From Albidovulum litorale (lineage in GTDB: Bacteria > Pseudomonadota > Alphaproteobacteria > Rhodobacterales > Rhodobacteraceae): a DNA stretch of 64,000 bases. Positions 1-8,177 of the stretch are shown piece after piece (the stretch's first letter is position 1; each line of letters opens with the position of its first letter). The notes beneath the pieces are model-generated. The model was not told the origin of the DNA and made no database searches. It worked only from the letters and a program-made list of their open reading frames with translations. Both the position numbers and the translations under genes were made by a program. Where the stretch lies: positions 248,001-312,000 of the forward strand of contig NZ_JAOWKZ010000005.1 of NCBI RefSeq assembly GCF_025751495.1, given 5' to 3'.

Positions 1-76
1 GCATCCGGGTCCTGTCGGGCTGCATCTGGCCCGACGCTAGCTGGCCGGGCGGCGCTTGAAAAGGCCTGACCCGCCC

Positions 77-105
77 TTGACTTCGACTGCGCCAAAGGGT
101 GTATC
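77..105 (+). promoter_or_regulatory. possible aspS promoter
   Basis: TTGACT at 77-82 and TGTATC at 100-105 are separated by 17 bases and lie about 40 bases upstream of the aspS start. This resembles a sigma-70 promoter with a weak -10 box. The call rests on sequence resemblance only. The rest of bases 1-144 shows nothing else recognisable. Confidence 0.35.
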
Positions 106-144
106 GGCGCGGACCACGTTTTCGCCTCTTGAAAGGGGACGCTC

Positions 145-1926
145 ATGCACGCCTATCGCAGCCATACCTGCGCCGATCTGAACAAAAGCCATGCCGGTGA
201 GACGGTCCGGCTGTCGGGCTGGGTTCACCGGGTGCGCGATCATGGCGGGGTTCTGTTCATCGACCTGCGCGACCATTACGGGATGACGCAGGTTCTGGCC
301 GACAGCGACAGCCCGGCTTTTGGCGCGATCGAGCGGCTGAAGGCCGAGACGGTTGTGCGCATCGACGGGCGCGTCAAGGCACGGGATTCTGCGCTGGTGA
401 ACCCGAAGATCCCGACCGGCGAGATCGAAGTCTATGTGACCGAGTTGGAAGTTCTGGGCCCGGCGGATGAACTGCCTTTGCCGGTCTTCGGCGAGCAGGA
501 TTACCCGGAAGAGACGCGCCTGACCTACCGCTTCCTCGACCTGCGCCGGGAAAAGCTGCATCAGAACATGATGCTGCGCGCCCGCGTCATCAAATCGATG
601 CGCGACCGGATGTGGGCGGCAGGCTTCACCGAGTTCCAGACGCCAATCATCACGGCCTCTTCGCCGGAAGGCGCCCGTGACTTCCTCGTGCCGTCGCGGC
701 TGCATCCGGGCAAGTTCTACGCGTTGCCGCAGGCACCGCAGCAGTTCAAGCAGCTGATCATGGTGGCGGGGTTCGACCGTTATTTCCAGATCGCGCCCTG
801 CTTCCGCGACGAAGACCCGCGCGCCGACCGCTCGCCCACCGATTTCTACCAGCTCGACCTTGAGATGTCGTTTGTCGAGCAGGAGGATGTGTTCCAGGCG
901 ATCCAGCCAGTCATTCAGGGCATCTTCGAGGAATTCGGCGGCGGCCATAAGGTCGATGCGGTTTGGCCGCGGATTTCTTACGCCGATGCGGCACTCTGGT
1001 ACGGGACCGACAAGCCGGACCTGAGGAACCCGATCAAGATGCAACGCGTCAGCGAACATTTCGCCGGCTCCGGCTTCGCGATCTTCGCGAAACTGTTGGA
1101 AAACGAGGGCACCGAGATCCGCGCCATTCCGGCGCCGGGCGGCGGCAGCCGCAAGTTCTGCGACCGGATGAATGCCTTCGCCCAGAAGGAAGGTCTGCCG
1201 GGGATGGGCTATATCTTCTGGCGCGAGGCCGAGGACGGGTCGGGGCTGGAAGCCGCCGGACCGATTGCCAAGAATATCGGACCCGAGCGGACCGAGGCGA
1301 TCCGCCAGCAGCTGAAGCTGAACAAGGGTGACGCGGTCTTTTTCCTCGGCGGCCGCCCAGATCAGTTCGAGGCGGTCGCGGGCCGCGCGCGGGTGGAGAT
1401 CGGGCGGGAACTGGGCCTGACCGAAGAAAACGCCTTCCGCTTTGCCTGGATCGTCGATTTCCCGATGTATGAGAAGGATGACGAGGGCCGGATCGATTTC
1501 AGCCACAACCCGTTCTCGATGCCGCAGGGCGGGATGGAGGCGCTGTCGGGCGATCCCCTGAAGGTGCTTGGCTATCAATACGACCTAGCCTGCAACGGCT
1601 ATGAACTGGTGTCCGGCGCGATCCGGAACCACAAGCCCGAGATCATGTTCAAGGCATTTGAACTCGCCGGTTATGGCAAGGACGAGGTCGAGAAGCGTTT
1701 CGGCGGCATGGTCAAGGCGTTCAAATACGGCGCGCCCCCGCATGGTGGCTGCGCCGCAGGTGTGGACCGGATCGTCATGCTTCTGGCCGACACCGCGAAT
1801 ATCCGCGAGGTCATCATGTTCCCGATGAACCAGCGCGCCGAGGATCTGATGATGGGCGCGCCGTCGGAGCCGATGAACGAACAGCTTCGCGAATTGCGGC
1901 TGAGGGTCATTCCGAAGGAAAGCTGA
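145..1926 (+). CDS. aspS: aspartyl-tRNA synthetase
   Basis: Class II aminoacyl-tRNA synthetase that charges tRNA-Asp in the cytoplasm. The 593 residues match the usual bacterial length. An N-terminal OB-fold anticodon-binding domain ([12 protein letters not shown] near residue 25) is followed by the catalytic core. Motif 2 is visible as [16 protein letters not shown], and motif 3 near the C-terminus as [16 protein letters not shown]. The middle holds the bacterial GAD insertion. The start at 145 is supported by a GGGGA ribosome-binding site. Bacterial-type enzymes of this kind often also charge tRNA-Asn; whether this one does depends on a separate asparaginyl-tRNA synthetase, which cannot be judged here. 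The 3' end converges on the restriction endonuclease gene with only 6 bases between the stops. Confidence 0.97.
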   Translation: MHAYRSHTCADLNKSHAGETVRLSGWVHRVRDHGGVLFIDLRDHYGMTQVLADSDSPAFGAIERLKAETVVRIDGRVKARDSALVNPKIPTGEIEVYVTELEVLGPADELPLPVFGEQDYPEETRLTYRFLDLRREKLHQNMMLRARVIKSMRDRMWAAGFTEFQTPIITASSPEGARDFLVPSRLHPGKFYALPQAPQQFKQLIMVAGFDRYFQIAPCFRDEDPRADRSPTDFYQLDLEMSFVEQEDVFQAIQPVIQGIFEEFGGGHKVDAVWPRISYADAALWYGTDKPDLRNPIKMQRVSEHFAGSGFAIFAKLLENEGTEIRAIPAPGGGSRKFCDRMNAFAQKEGLPGMGYIFWREAEDGSGLEAAGPIAKNIGPERTEAIRQQLKLNKGDAVFFLGGRPDQFEAVAGRARVEIGRELGLTEENAFRFAWIVDFPMYEKDDEGRIDFSHNPFSMPQGGMEALSGDPLKVLGYQYDLACNGYELVSGAIRNHKPEIMFKAFELAGYGKDEVEKRFGGMVKAFKYGAPPHGGCAAGVDRIVMLLADTANIREVIMFPMNQRAEDLMMGAPSEPMNEQLRELRLRVIPKES

Positions 1927-1932
1927 TAGACG

Positions 1933-2682
1933 CTATCTAATGACGTTACGGTCACTAATCCCGACCACAAGGACGGGGCAGGCTCCTCCCCTTCCAGACG
2001 ATAACCGGCTTCGAAGCTTGGGTAGACCAGTTGTGCTGGCGCCCATTTTTGTGTGTAACGTTTGAAGTTGGCCTTTGCGCTCAATCTGGACCAAGTCGAG
2101 GCCTCTTTTTTGAATGCGCGTACGAAGCTGTGAACTGGAATAAGTTTTTGTCGTATCGAAAATCTCCAGGCTAGGAAAGAATTTTGTAAAATCTGACGAA
2201 AGGTCCCGCGTTACGATCACGCCTACTGAGATAATTCCGAGATCAAAGAATTGGCGAATTGCAAGTAGGTCACGGTCATAGGTCTGATCTTTACTATTCC
2301 ATTCGAAGTCGAGAGATACCCGGTCCGACCAATGATCGATTTTGTGGGCATGCAACTCGTTTCCCGTACGCCATTCAAGGATACTTTCATTTGCCGCCGT
2401 CACAGCCCAAATGTATTCCGACTGAAGCGTTACTTCGCTTCGATATCCACAGCGGTCTGCTAGCTTGCCGAATAGCATGGTTGTGGGAGAGCGGTTGCCG
2501 CCAGGTCGGCAGATATCGATTAACCTAGTACGATACGTTGTGAGAAGTGCAACGAGGCGTTCAAACTCATGCGGCAGGTTGTAACGGAGTATTGCTGCTG
2601 CCCCGTTAAAACTTGTGAACGAATACCTTGTGCATAACTCATTCGGAAAAAGTGATGCAGTCGTGTTCGCGGGGTCAAACAA
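1933..2682 (-). CDS. BglII/BstYI-family type II restriction endonuclease
   Basis: Predicted to cut unmethylated DNA at a GATC-core palindrome, by analogy with BglII (AGATCT) and BstYI (RGATCY); the actual site is unknown. The 249-residue product has the family landmarks: RYSF near the N-terminus, a catalytic stretch KIDHWSDRVSLDFEWNSKDQ with candidate metal ligands D116, D125 and E127, and a C-terminal KMGASTT...GGACPVLVVGI block. No ATG fits. I chose TTG at 2682 because a GGAG sits just upstream, inside the end of the methyltransferase gene, and it is the only start between the methyltransferase stop and the conserved RYSF. An ATG at 2844 would force a 162-base overlap. Base composition is clearly less GC-rich than the neighbours, which suggests acquisition together with the methyltransferase. 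Confidence 0.82.
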   Translation of the reverse strand: MFDPANTTASLFPNELCTRYSFTSFNGAAAILRYNLPHEFERLVALLTTYRTRLIDICRPGGNRSPTTMLFGKLADRCGYRSEVTLQSEYIWAVTAANESILEWRTGNELHAHKIDHWSDRVSLDFEWNSKDQTYDRDLLAIRQFFDLGIISVGVIVTRDLSSDFTKFFPSLEIFDTTKTYSSSQLRTRIQKRGLDLVQIERKGQLQTLHTKMGASTTGLPKLRSRLSSGRGGACPVLVVGISDRNVIR

Positions 2683-2689
2683 TCGAAGC

Positions 2690-3331
2690 CTACTCCGCCG
2701 CCAAGCCCGAATTGTACGCGTAGGTTTTCCAATCGGGTTTATAATCCGCGTCTGCCTGATTGCCCCACACGGTCCAGCCCTCGCGCACCCCACGCCCGAA
2801 CAACTCAAGATAGGGCCCCCAAGAACAGCTTTCGATGAGAGCATACTGCTCGTCGGGTTTTCGGGAATGCTCCCGTTTGCGCGTCGATAAAAAATTGACC
2901 TGCCGCCGTCCAGGCGACAGTGTTCGGGCGTTTTTTCCTCGCGTTCCGAAAAGGATCACCTCGGTGACGTTACGGAAATAGAAGCCGACCCCGCGTCCGT
3001 CTGATCCACCGTCCTTGCGTTCCTTGTGCCAAATCAAGTTCGATTTGTACTCGAATCCCCAAGCGGAGAGCACCCGAAGACCTTCCGGAAGGAGCGCGTT
3101 CGGCACCCAAAGATAGCAATGCGCTCTATCTTCTAGGTGATTCCCAACGGGCAGGTCACAGATTTCATCCAGCGTCATCGTTGGATAGCGTGCTAGACGC
3201 TTGTGTTCCGGGGCAATCTTTCCGGTCCGATTAGTGAATCGCCAAGGGGGATCGGCCAGTACGCAGCCGAACCGATCATCTTTGAGAAAGTCGCTCAGAT
3301 CTTGTGTAGCAGAATGTCCCATATCCAACAT
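2690..3331 (-). CDS. MT-A70 family adenine-N6 DNA methyltransferase
   Basis: Protective methyltransferase of the restriction-modification pair, expected to transfer a methyl group from S-adenosylmethionine to adenine N6 in the recognition site. The 213-residue protein has the diagnostic catalytic motif DPPW (VLADPPWRF near residue 25) and the MT-A70 pattern ARYPTMTLDEICDLPV shortly after. The C-terminus carries the typical E-LFGRGVREGW-WG block. It is translated first and its stop lies 7 bases from the endonuclease start, so methyltransferase is made before nuclease. The start at 3331 has a GAGAG about 10 bases upstream. BglII's own methylase is, as I recall, a cytosine enzyme, so an adenine MT-A70 partner marks a different sub-lineage of systems. 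Composition is AT-shifted like the endonuclease. Confidence 0.88.
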   Translation of the reverse strand: MLDMGHSATQDLSDFLKDDRFGCVLADPPWRFTNRTGKIAPEHKRLARYPTMTLDEICDLPVGNHLEDRAHCYLWVPNALLPEGLRVLSAWGFEYKSNLIWHKERKDGGSDGRGVGFYFRNVTEVILFGTRGKNARTLSPGRRQVNFLSTRKREHSRKPDEQYALIESCSWGPYLELFGRGVREGWTVWGNQADADYKPDWKTYAYNSGLAAE

Positions 3332-3415
3332 ATTGCGTTTCTCTCATGCGATAAACAACAAGAACAATATAAGAACATTTGTTAACAATCAATGAAGCAG
3401 CACTACGTCCTCACG

Positions 3416-4375
3416 TCATTCCGAAGGAGTGACGAGCCGCCCCGGTCCGGGGCTTTGGCTGTCGCGGATGTTCCATTTCGATCTGAAGCGCAGGTTCAGG
3501 TCCGACAGGAAATCCTCGAACACCTTGAGCCGGCGGGGTTTTCGCCGGTGGCGGGGATGCACGATCTGAAGCGTCGGGCCTTCGGGACGGAAGGCGTCGA
3601 GGACACTGACAAGGCGGCCTGAGCGGATATCGTCATAGACGAGGTAGCTCGCGATTTGCAGGATACCGCCGCCGCGCCGGGCGGCGGCCACCGCCGCTTC
3701 GGGGGATTCGAAGGCGAGGGGGCCCGGCACCGCGATGCGGACATCCTTGCCGTTCTCGCGAAAGCGCCAGATGACGGGGCTGCCGGTTGCGGTAGAAATG
3801 GTGCGGATGCAGTCGTGTCCCGCTATGTCAGCCGGGACAATCGGTGTTCCTCGCCGTTCCAGATAAGCCGGTGCGGCAACGGTCATCGCGGGCAAATGGC
3901 CCAGAGGCCGGGCAACCACGTCAAGCTCGGCCATCGGGCCGACGACGACCGCAGCATCGAGCCGCAGGCCGACGAAGTCGGGCAGATCCGAGCGCGAGAG
4001 GATTTCAAGCTCGATCCCGGGATACTGCGCGATGAAGCCCGGCAGGGCGGGCGCGACGATGAGCCGGGTGATGCCCGGCGGAATCTGCACGCGAAGCAGG
4101 CCATGCGGGCTGCGTTCGGCGGCGCCGATCTCTTCCTCAAGCTCGGCAATATCCGCGAGGATGGCGCGGGCGCGTTCGACGTAGTGACTGCCTTCCTCGG
4201 TCAGGCGGATCTTTCGCGTCGTGCGCTCCAGAAGCTGGACGCCCATGTGGCGCTCCAGTTCTTTCACGATGCTTGAAGCCGCCCCTCTGGCATAGCCCAA
4301 TTCATCGCTTGCAGCGGTCAGACTGCCACGCTCGGCCACCCGAATGAAAACGCGCATTGCGCGAATGTGGTCCAT
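3416..4375 (-). CDS. LysR-family transcriptional regulator
   Basis: A 319-residue LysR regulator. The N-terminal winged helix-turn-helix (residues about 1-60, MDHIRAMRVFIRVAERGSLT) is followed by a periplasmic-binding-like effector domain. The start MDHIRAM is characteristic of the family subgroup that begins with MD.....F. The gene is transcribed divergently from the hemerythrin-like gene at 4494, and the 118-base intergenic region contains a perfect palindrome at 4389-4405, so it probably controls that gene and itself. The C-terminal tail beyond residue 300 is longer than in most homologues and shows no motif. The effector is unknown. Confidence 0.92.
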   Translation of the reverse strand: MDHIRAMRVFIRVAERGSLTAASDELGYARGAASSIVKELERHMGVQLLERTTRKIRLTEEGSHYVERARAILADIAELEEEIGAAERSPHGLLRVQIPPGITRLIVAPALPGFIAQYPGIELEILSRSDLPDFVGLRLDAAVVVGPMAELDVVARPLGHLPAMTVAAPAYLERRGTPIVPADIAGHDCIRTISTATGSPVIWRFRENGKDVRIAVPGPLAFESPEAAVAAARRGGGILQIASYLVYDDIRSGRLVSVLDAFRPEGPTLQIVHPRHRRKPRRLKVFEDFLSDLNLRFRSKWNIRDSQSPGPGRLVTPSE

Positions 4376-4388
4376 GGATTGTCCGAAA

Positions 4389-4405
4389 ATTTCAGAGACT
4401 GAAAT
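4389..4405. promoter_or_regulatory. LysR operator palindrome
   Basis: Arms ATTTCAG and CTGAAAT are perfect inverted repeats around the spacer AGA, and the site has the T-N11-A core expected of LysR boxes. It lies 13 bases upstream of the lysR start (4375) and about 90 bases before the hemerythrin-like gene, as expected for a shared auto- and divergent-control site. Confidence 0.6.
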
Positions 4406-4493
4406 CGAGTTTGCTCCGTTTTTCGGGAAATGGAAGCCGGATAATCAGACGCCGTTGATCCCGGTCCGCCGGGAATTCCTTCAGGAGACAATC

Positions 4494-5186
4494 ATGAACG
4501 CCGAAACGCAATTTGACACCAAGACCAATGTGGCAAAGGACCTTTACTATGCAGTGCATAAGGGTATCCGCCTGGCCAATGCGCGTATGCTCGTCGCGCT
4601 GGGTCAGGCGGATGCCACAAACGACGACGAGGTAAGGAAGGTGCTGGACAAGCTGGACGCGCATCTCGATCTGAGCCTGTCGCACCTGACCCATGAGAAC
4701 CAGAAGATTCACGACGTGGTCGAGGCGCGGCTGCCCGGCGGTTCCGATCATGCCGCCGAGGATCATGACCACCACCTTGTCGGGTTTTCCGAACTGCGTC
4801 GCATGGCCAAGGAAGTGGAGCAGGCCGGCAGCGACCGCGCCGCGAAACTGCGTCGGCTTTATCAGCGGTTTTCACTCTTCATGGCAGACGATCTCACGCA
4901 TATGCATGATGAGGAAACCGAGTTGATGCCGCTGATTGCCACGCATTTCTCGCCGGCAGAGATCGATGCGATCGAACATAGTATCGTGTCGGACATACCA
5001 CCGACCAAGATGGCGGGTTTTCTCAAGCTGATGCTGGGCGCCGCGTCGCGCTCTGAGCGTCAAGGCATGGTTAGCGGAATGCGTGCGGTGATGCCGCCGG
5101 ATGCCTTCGCCGGTCTCTTTGCCGCAGTCGTCGGTCCGGACTGGCGGTTCGGCGACTGGGATGCAATGGAGCGGGCGCTGTGCTGA
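4494..5186 (+). CDS. hemerythrin-like (HHE) domain protein
   Basis: A 230-residue cytoplasmic protein with a predicted four-helix hemerythrin-like fold that would hold a non-haem di-iron site. Candidate ligands are H22 in the first helix, the HLTHENQKIH segment, the HAAEDHDHH cluster and the HMHDEETELM segment. Such proteins bind oxygen or nitric oxide, or sense iron and redox state; the exact role here is not determined. The ATG at 4494 was preferred over the upstream ATG at 4344 because AGGAG lies 8 bases before it. The upstream ATG would also overlap the divergent lysR gene. Regulation by that LysR protein is likely from the shared promoter region. Confidence 0.85.
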   Translation: MNAETQFDTKTNVAKDLYYAVHKGIRLANARMLVALGQADATNDDEVRKVLDKLDAHLDLSLSHLTHENQKIHDVVEARLPGGSDHAAEDHDHHLVGFSELRRMAKEVEQAGSDRAAKLRRLYQRFSLFMADDLTHMHDEETELMPLIATHFSPAEIDAIEHSIVSDIPPTKMAGFLKLMLGAASRSERQGMVSGMRAVMPPDAFAGLFAAVVGPDWRFGDWDAMERALC

Positions 5187-5213
5187 CATCATCCTGTGAC
5201 CGCTGTGTCGCTT

Positions 5214-5233
5214 GCCCGAGGCGAGCCTCGGGC
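5214..5233 (+). terminator. GC-rich hairpin after the hemerythrin gene
   Basis: GCCCGAGGC and GCCTCGGGC are perfect inverted repeats separated by GA, 28 bases after the stop at 5186. No U-tract follows, so this may be only an RNA stabilising hairpin or a weak terminator. The opposing lysR gene also ends nearby, at 5303. Confidence 0.3.
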
Positions 5234-5302
5234 GAGTGTCCGAGATTACCCGCAGCGCCCGATGATGAAATGGACGATGCAGCGATCTGATGATGGAGCG
5301 CA

Positions 5303-6241
5303 TCATGCCGGAAGCGACATGACTTCTCCGTTCACGGTGATTTCCATCGTCGCTGTCTGGTCCGCCAGCCAGTCGCCGAAGGCCAGCAATCTTGGGTCCG
5401 CGACCGGCGTCCGGGGCCAGGCGAGATAGGTTCCGTTGACACCCCGGACGGTGGTCGGGTGCAGGCAGATCAGTTGGCCGGTTTCCAGTTCCTTGGCGGC
5501 GAACCGCAGATCGACGAGCGCGATGCCTGATCCGCTGACCGTATAGTCGAGAACGACGGCGCGGTTTTCCAGCATGAGCGGCGCGGGCCGGGGCGGATTG
5601 CTGAGACCATGCGTGTGGCACCAGCTCTGCCAGTCGCGGTTGGCGCCGCGCGAGACCGCGAAGGCAAGCGTGGCGATTTCTGCCGGGTCGAGCGGCAACT
5701 GTCGGTCGGCCAGAAATGCCGGTGCGCAGAGCGGGGCGAGCGTGTCGCGGAAGATCAGCCGCGTGTCGAGGCCGGGCCAGTCGCCCCCGCCGTAGCGCAG
5801 ACCGGCATCGAAACCGCCGCCGTCCAGATCGGCCAGTCCGGCCTGCAGGTCCAACTCGACCTCCAGTCCCGGATGTGTTGCGTGGAAGTCCGGCAGACGC
5901 GGCAGGACGAAGCGGTAACCGAAAGCCGGCACGGCCGAAATCTTCAGATGGCCCTTGGATTTTTCCTCGCGGATGCGTGCGACTGCTTCGGCGATGTCGT
6001 CGAGGTTTGCCGCCAGCCGTTCGGCGAGGTCGGCGGCCTCGGGCAGGAGCTCGACCTTGCGCGTCAGGCGGCGGAAGAGCGGGCGGCCAAGATCCTCCTC
6101 CAGCGCCTTGATCTGGTGGCTGATCGCGGCGTGGGTGACGTGCAGCTCTTCAGCCGCGTTCTTGAAGCTCAGATGCCGGGCGGCGGCTTCGAAGGCGCGA
6201 AGCTGGTTGAGGTTGGGCAGGCGGCGGGTCATGGCGGCCAT
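5303..6241 (-). CDS. GcvA-type LysR transcriptional regulator
   Basis: A 312-residue LysR regulator of the GcvA subgroup, recognised by RRLPNLNQLRAFEAAARH at the start and ATHAAISHQIKALE-like recognition-helix residues (HVTHAAISHQIKALEEDLG). The effector-binding domain fills the rest. It is divergent from a 68-residue gene at 6346, and a 15-base palindrome sits directly upstream of its start, so autoregulation and control of the small gene are expected. In alphaproteobacteria, GcvA-like regulators are often found beside small DUF1127-like genes; the parallel is suggestive only. No glycine-cleavage genes are in the window. Confidence 0.93.
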   Translation of the reverse strand: MAAMTRRLPNLNQLRAFEAAARHLSFKNAAEELHVTHAAISHQIKALEEDLGRPLFRRLTRKVELLPEAADLAERLAANLDDIAEAVARIREEKSKGHLKISAVPAFGYRFVLPRLPDFHATHPGLEVELDLQAGLADLDGGGFDAGLRYGGGDWPGLDTRLIFRDTLAPLCAPAFLADRQLPLDPAEIATLAFAVSRGANRDWQSWCHTHGLSNPPRPAPLMLENRAVVLDYTVSGSGIALVDLRFAAKELETGQLICLHPTTVRGVNGTYLAWPRTPVADPRLLAFGDWLADQTATMEITVNGEVMSLPA

Positions 6242-6243
6242 GC

Positions 6244-6258
6244 GTTAGTTAAACTAAC
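6244..6258. promoter_or_regulatory. LysR operator palindrome
   Basis: GTTAGTT and AACTAAC are perfect 7-base arms around a single A, giving the LysR T-N11-A pattern. The site begins 3 bases upstream of the lysR start at 6241 and about 90 bases from the small gene at 6346. A site so close to its own start codon suggests strong autorepression. Confidence 0.65.
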
Positions 6259-6345
6259 CGATACTGTGAGAAAGCATCGTTTGTTGTCAATCGCGCTGCG
6301 GACTTACCCTGATTGCGAAACGAGGTCCAAGGATGGAGAAAGACG

Positions 6346-6552
6346 ATGAAAGCCCATGAAAACACCACGTTCAGCGCACTTGACCACATGATCCTGTCCG
6401 CCGGTGGGCACACGGTTGCGGAACTGGAGCAAGCTACTTTGCGGTCGGTCGAAGCTGCGCCGCTGCGCCGGGTGTGCCGGGTGATTGGTCGCGTGCTTGC
6501 GTCTGTCGCAGAATGGTTCACCGCCCGCGCCGAGATCGTGCGGAACGGCTGA
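6346..6552 (+). CDS. small basic protein divergent from a GcvA-type regulator
   Basis: A 68-residue protein. The start ATG at 6346 has GGATGGAG about 9 bases upstream; the earlier in-frame ATG at 6313 lacks a site. The C-terminal third contains arginines, tryptophan and an amphipathic stretch (VIGRVLASVAEWFTARAE) reminiscent of small DUF1127-like RNA-linked proteins, but I cannot assign it to that family from sequence alone. A strong terminator follows at once, so it is a single-gene transcript, probably controlled by the adjacent LysR protein. Confidence 0.7.
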   Translation: MKAHENTTFSALDHMILSAGGHTVAELEQATLRSVEAAPLRRVCRVIGRVLASVAEWFTARAEIVRNG

Positions 6553-6580
6553 GAAACAGGTACGGGGGACGGAGCCAAAG

Positions 6581-6612
6581 AAAAGCCGCGCGGGGAACCC
6601 AGCGCGGCTTTT
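6581..6612 (+). terminator. rho-independent terminator
   Basis: AAAAGCCGCGC and GCGCGGCTTTT form an 11-base-pair stem with a 10-base loop, ending in a T-run, 28 bases after the stop of the 68-residue gene. The A-rich 5' side would also allow function on the opposite strand. Confidence 0.85.
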
Positions 6613-6638
6613 CGTTCACTTTGGTGGTGACGCCCGCG

Positions 6639-6767
6639 TCAGAACGCCGATGCGGCGGTCGCGGCGATCGAGAAAGTCAGAGACAAGAGGCCCGCAGTAA
6701 AGACCGTCCAATGGACTGCCCGTGTCAGCCGTTCATTCGTCGCGATCCGTACAAGGTTCTTTGTCAT
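6639..6767 (-). CDS. small single-span membrane protein
   Basis: A 42-residue reading frame starting at 6767 with GGACGG shortly upstream. It has a charged N-terminus (MTKNLVRIATNERLTR) followed by one hydrophobic helix and a short Ala-rich tail. The longer in-frame ATG at 6872 adds 35 residues with no hydrophobic or recognisable content and lacks a good ribosome-binding site. Function unknown; the N-in membrane peptide design is common among short proteobacterial proteins. It lies just upstream in coordinates of the receiver-domain gene on the same strand. Confidence 0.45.
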   Translation of the reverse strand: MTKNLVRIATNERLTRAVHWTVFTAGLLSLTFSIAATAASAF

Positions 6768-6899
6768 TTCCGTCCATCCCCATGGAACTTGGCTGATACC
6801 GACTGTCCTTCCGGATCGCGGCGGGAATGGGGCAGGGTCGGGGCATTTCCAGACCGATTTGGCGGCAACCACGTCGGTGCCATGCCGGTCGGCGAAGGG

Positions 6900-7619
6900 T
6901 CAGAACGGTGTGTTCGCGGCAAGCCGGTCGCGCACAAGGCTGTTGATCCGCTTCAATGGGGCGCGCGACGACCGCCCTGCAAGCCGGTCGCGGGCAAGCG
7001 CTTCGGCCGCAGCCTGAAGCGGCGCATCATGGGCCGAAAGCGCGATGCCGGAGAGAAACTGCGCCACGTAGTCAAGCCGCGCGCCATCGGCCTCAGGCCC
7101 GAGAAGATCGGCGATATGGGCCAGATCGTCGCGCAGGGCCAGCGGGTCAGGCGTGATGCGGTCGCCATCGGCGCCACAGGCCAGAACCGGCCTTGTTTCC
7201 GAAGGCAGGACGCCGAGCACCATGGACTGGAAGGCCAGAAGGCTTTCGATCGGCTTGGCGAGAAATCCATCCGCCCCTGCCTCCAGCGCGGCCCCTTCCG
7301 CCGTCGTGTCGCCGGACATCGCAAGAAGCGCCGGAACACGGGGAACGTGGTACGCAAGGTCGCGGATCAGGTCGAGCCCGGACCCGTCGGGCAGGCCAAG
7401 GTCGATCATGACAACGGTCGGACGGTAGGTGCGCAGATGCCGCCGGGCCGAGCGCAGGCAATCCGCCCGCCGGAGCCTAGCCCCCGACCGCAGGCACATG
7501 AGCCGCATCGCCTCGCACGCAAAGCGGCTGTCCTCGACCACCAGAAAGGTCAGACCCTGAAACGGGCGCGCCGGGGTCGGGTGCCGTGTCGCGATGAAAT
7601 CGGTAAGATCGTCCGCCAT
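6900..7619 (-). CDS. response-regulator receiver domain protein
   Basis: A 239-residue protein with a CheY-like receiver domain at about residues 23-140. Visible features are the acidic pair E29/D30 (FLVVEDSRF), phospho-acceptor D73 in MIDLGLPDGSG, S102 in MSGD and K122 in AKP. There is no DNA-binding output domain; the remaining 100 residues are helical and Ala/Leu/Arg-rich, possibly a histidine-phosphotransfer-like or protein-interaction domain. No histidine kinase is encoded nearby, so it is an orphan. It is divergent from mce, with 153 bases between. Confidence 0.88.
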   Translation of the reverse strand: MADDLTDFIATRHPTPARPFQGLTFLVVEDSRFACEAMRLMCLRSGARLRRADCLRSARRHLRTYRPTVVMIDLGLPDGSGLDLIRDLAYHVPRVPALLAMSGDTTAEGAALEAGADGFLAKPIESLLAFQSMVLGVLPSETRPVLACGADGDRITPDPLALRDDLAHIADLLGPEADGARLDYVAQFLSGIALSAHDAPLQAAAEALARDRLAGRSSRAPLKRINSLVRDRLAANTPF

Positions 7620-7772
7620 CTGCCGCCTCCCATGTCGCGGTGACTGTTCCCGCAGTAAGACAGGCTTTGCCTAACGGGCGGTAAATTGCCGCTATGCCAC
7701 CCATGGCGGCTTGCCTGACCGCGTTCCGCGTCCCATAAGTCGGCAGGAAAGACTGTCTGACCGGAGACCCCC

Positions 7773-8177
7773 ATGATCGGCCGCCTCAACCACGTTGCCA
7801 TTGCCGTTCCCGACCTCGATGCCGCCGCCGCGCAATATCGCGATACGCTCGGCGCATCCGTCGGCGCACCGCAGGACGAGCCGGATCACGGTGTCACCGT
7901 CATCTTCATCAAATTGCCGAACACCAAGATCGAGCTGCTGTATCCCCTGGGCGAAAACTCCCCCATCGCGGGCTTTCTGGAAAAGAACCCGGCGGGCGGC
8001 ATCCATCATATCTGTTATGAGGTCGATGACATCCTTGCAGCCCGCGACCGGCTGAAGGCGCAGGGCGCACGGGTGCTGGGAACCGGGGAGCCGAAGATCG
8101 GGGCCCATGGCAAGCCGGTCCTTTTCCTGCATCCGAAGGATTTCAACGGCTGTCTGGTGGAACTGGAGCAGGTCTGA
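7773..8177 (+). CDS. mce: methylmalonyl-CoA epimerase
   Basis: Interconverts (2S)- and (2R)-methylmalonyl-CoA in the propionyl-CoA to succinyl-CoA route. The 134-residue length is typical. It belongs to the vicinal-oxygen-chelate fold, with the N-terminal metal ligand in IGRLNHVAIAVPD, a central GGIHHICYEVDD strand and a C-terminal NGCLVELEQ glutamate ligand. The start at 7773 follows GGAGACCCCC. The stop overlaps the next start (TGATG), so the DUF1467 gene is translationally coupled. The mce-DUF1467 pairing is recurrent in Rhodobacterales, from memory. The mutase and propionyl-CoA carboxylase genes are not in the window. Confidence 0.93.
   Translation: MIGRLNHVAIAVPDLDAAAAQYRDTLGASVGAPQDEPDHGVTVIFIKLPNTKIELLYPLGENSPIAGFLEKNPAGGIHHICYEVDDILAARDRLKAQGARVLGTGEPKIGAHGKPVLFLHPKDFNGCLVELEQV

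Noticed and set aside
37-1578. A 513-residue frame opposite aspS
   Set aside because: Shadow of aspS: arginine- and leucine-rich with no family motif.
1933-2844. ATG at 2844 as the endonuclease start
   Set aside because: It would overlap 162 bases of the methyltransferase gene and add residues without family similarity; TTG at 2682 with a ribosome site fits better.
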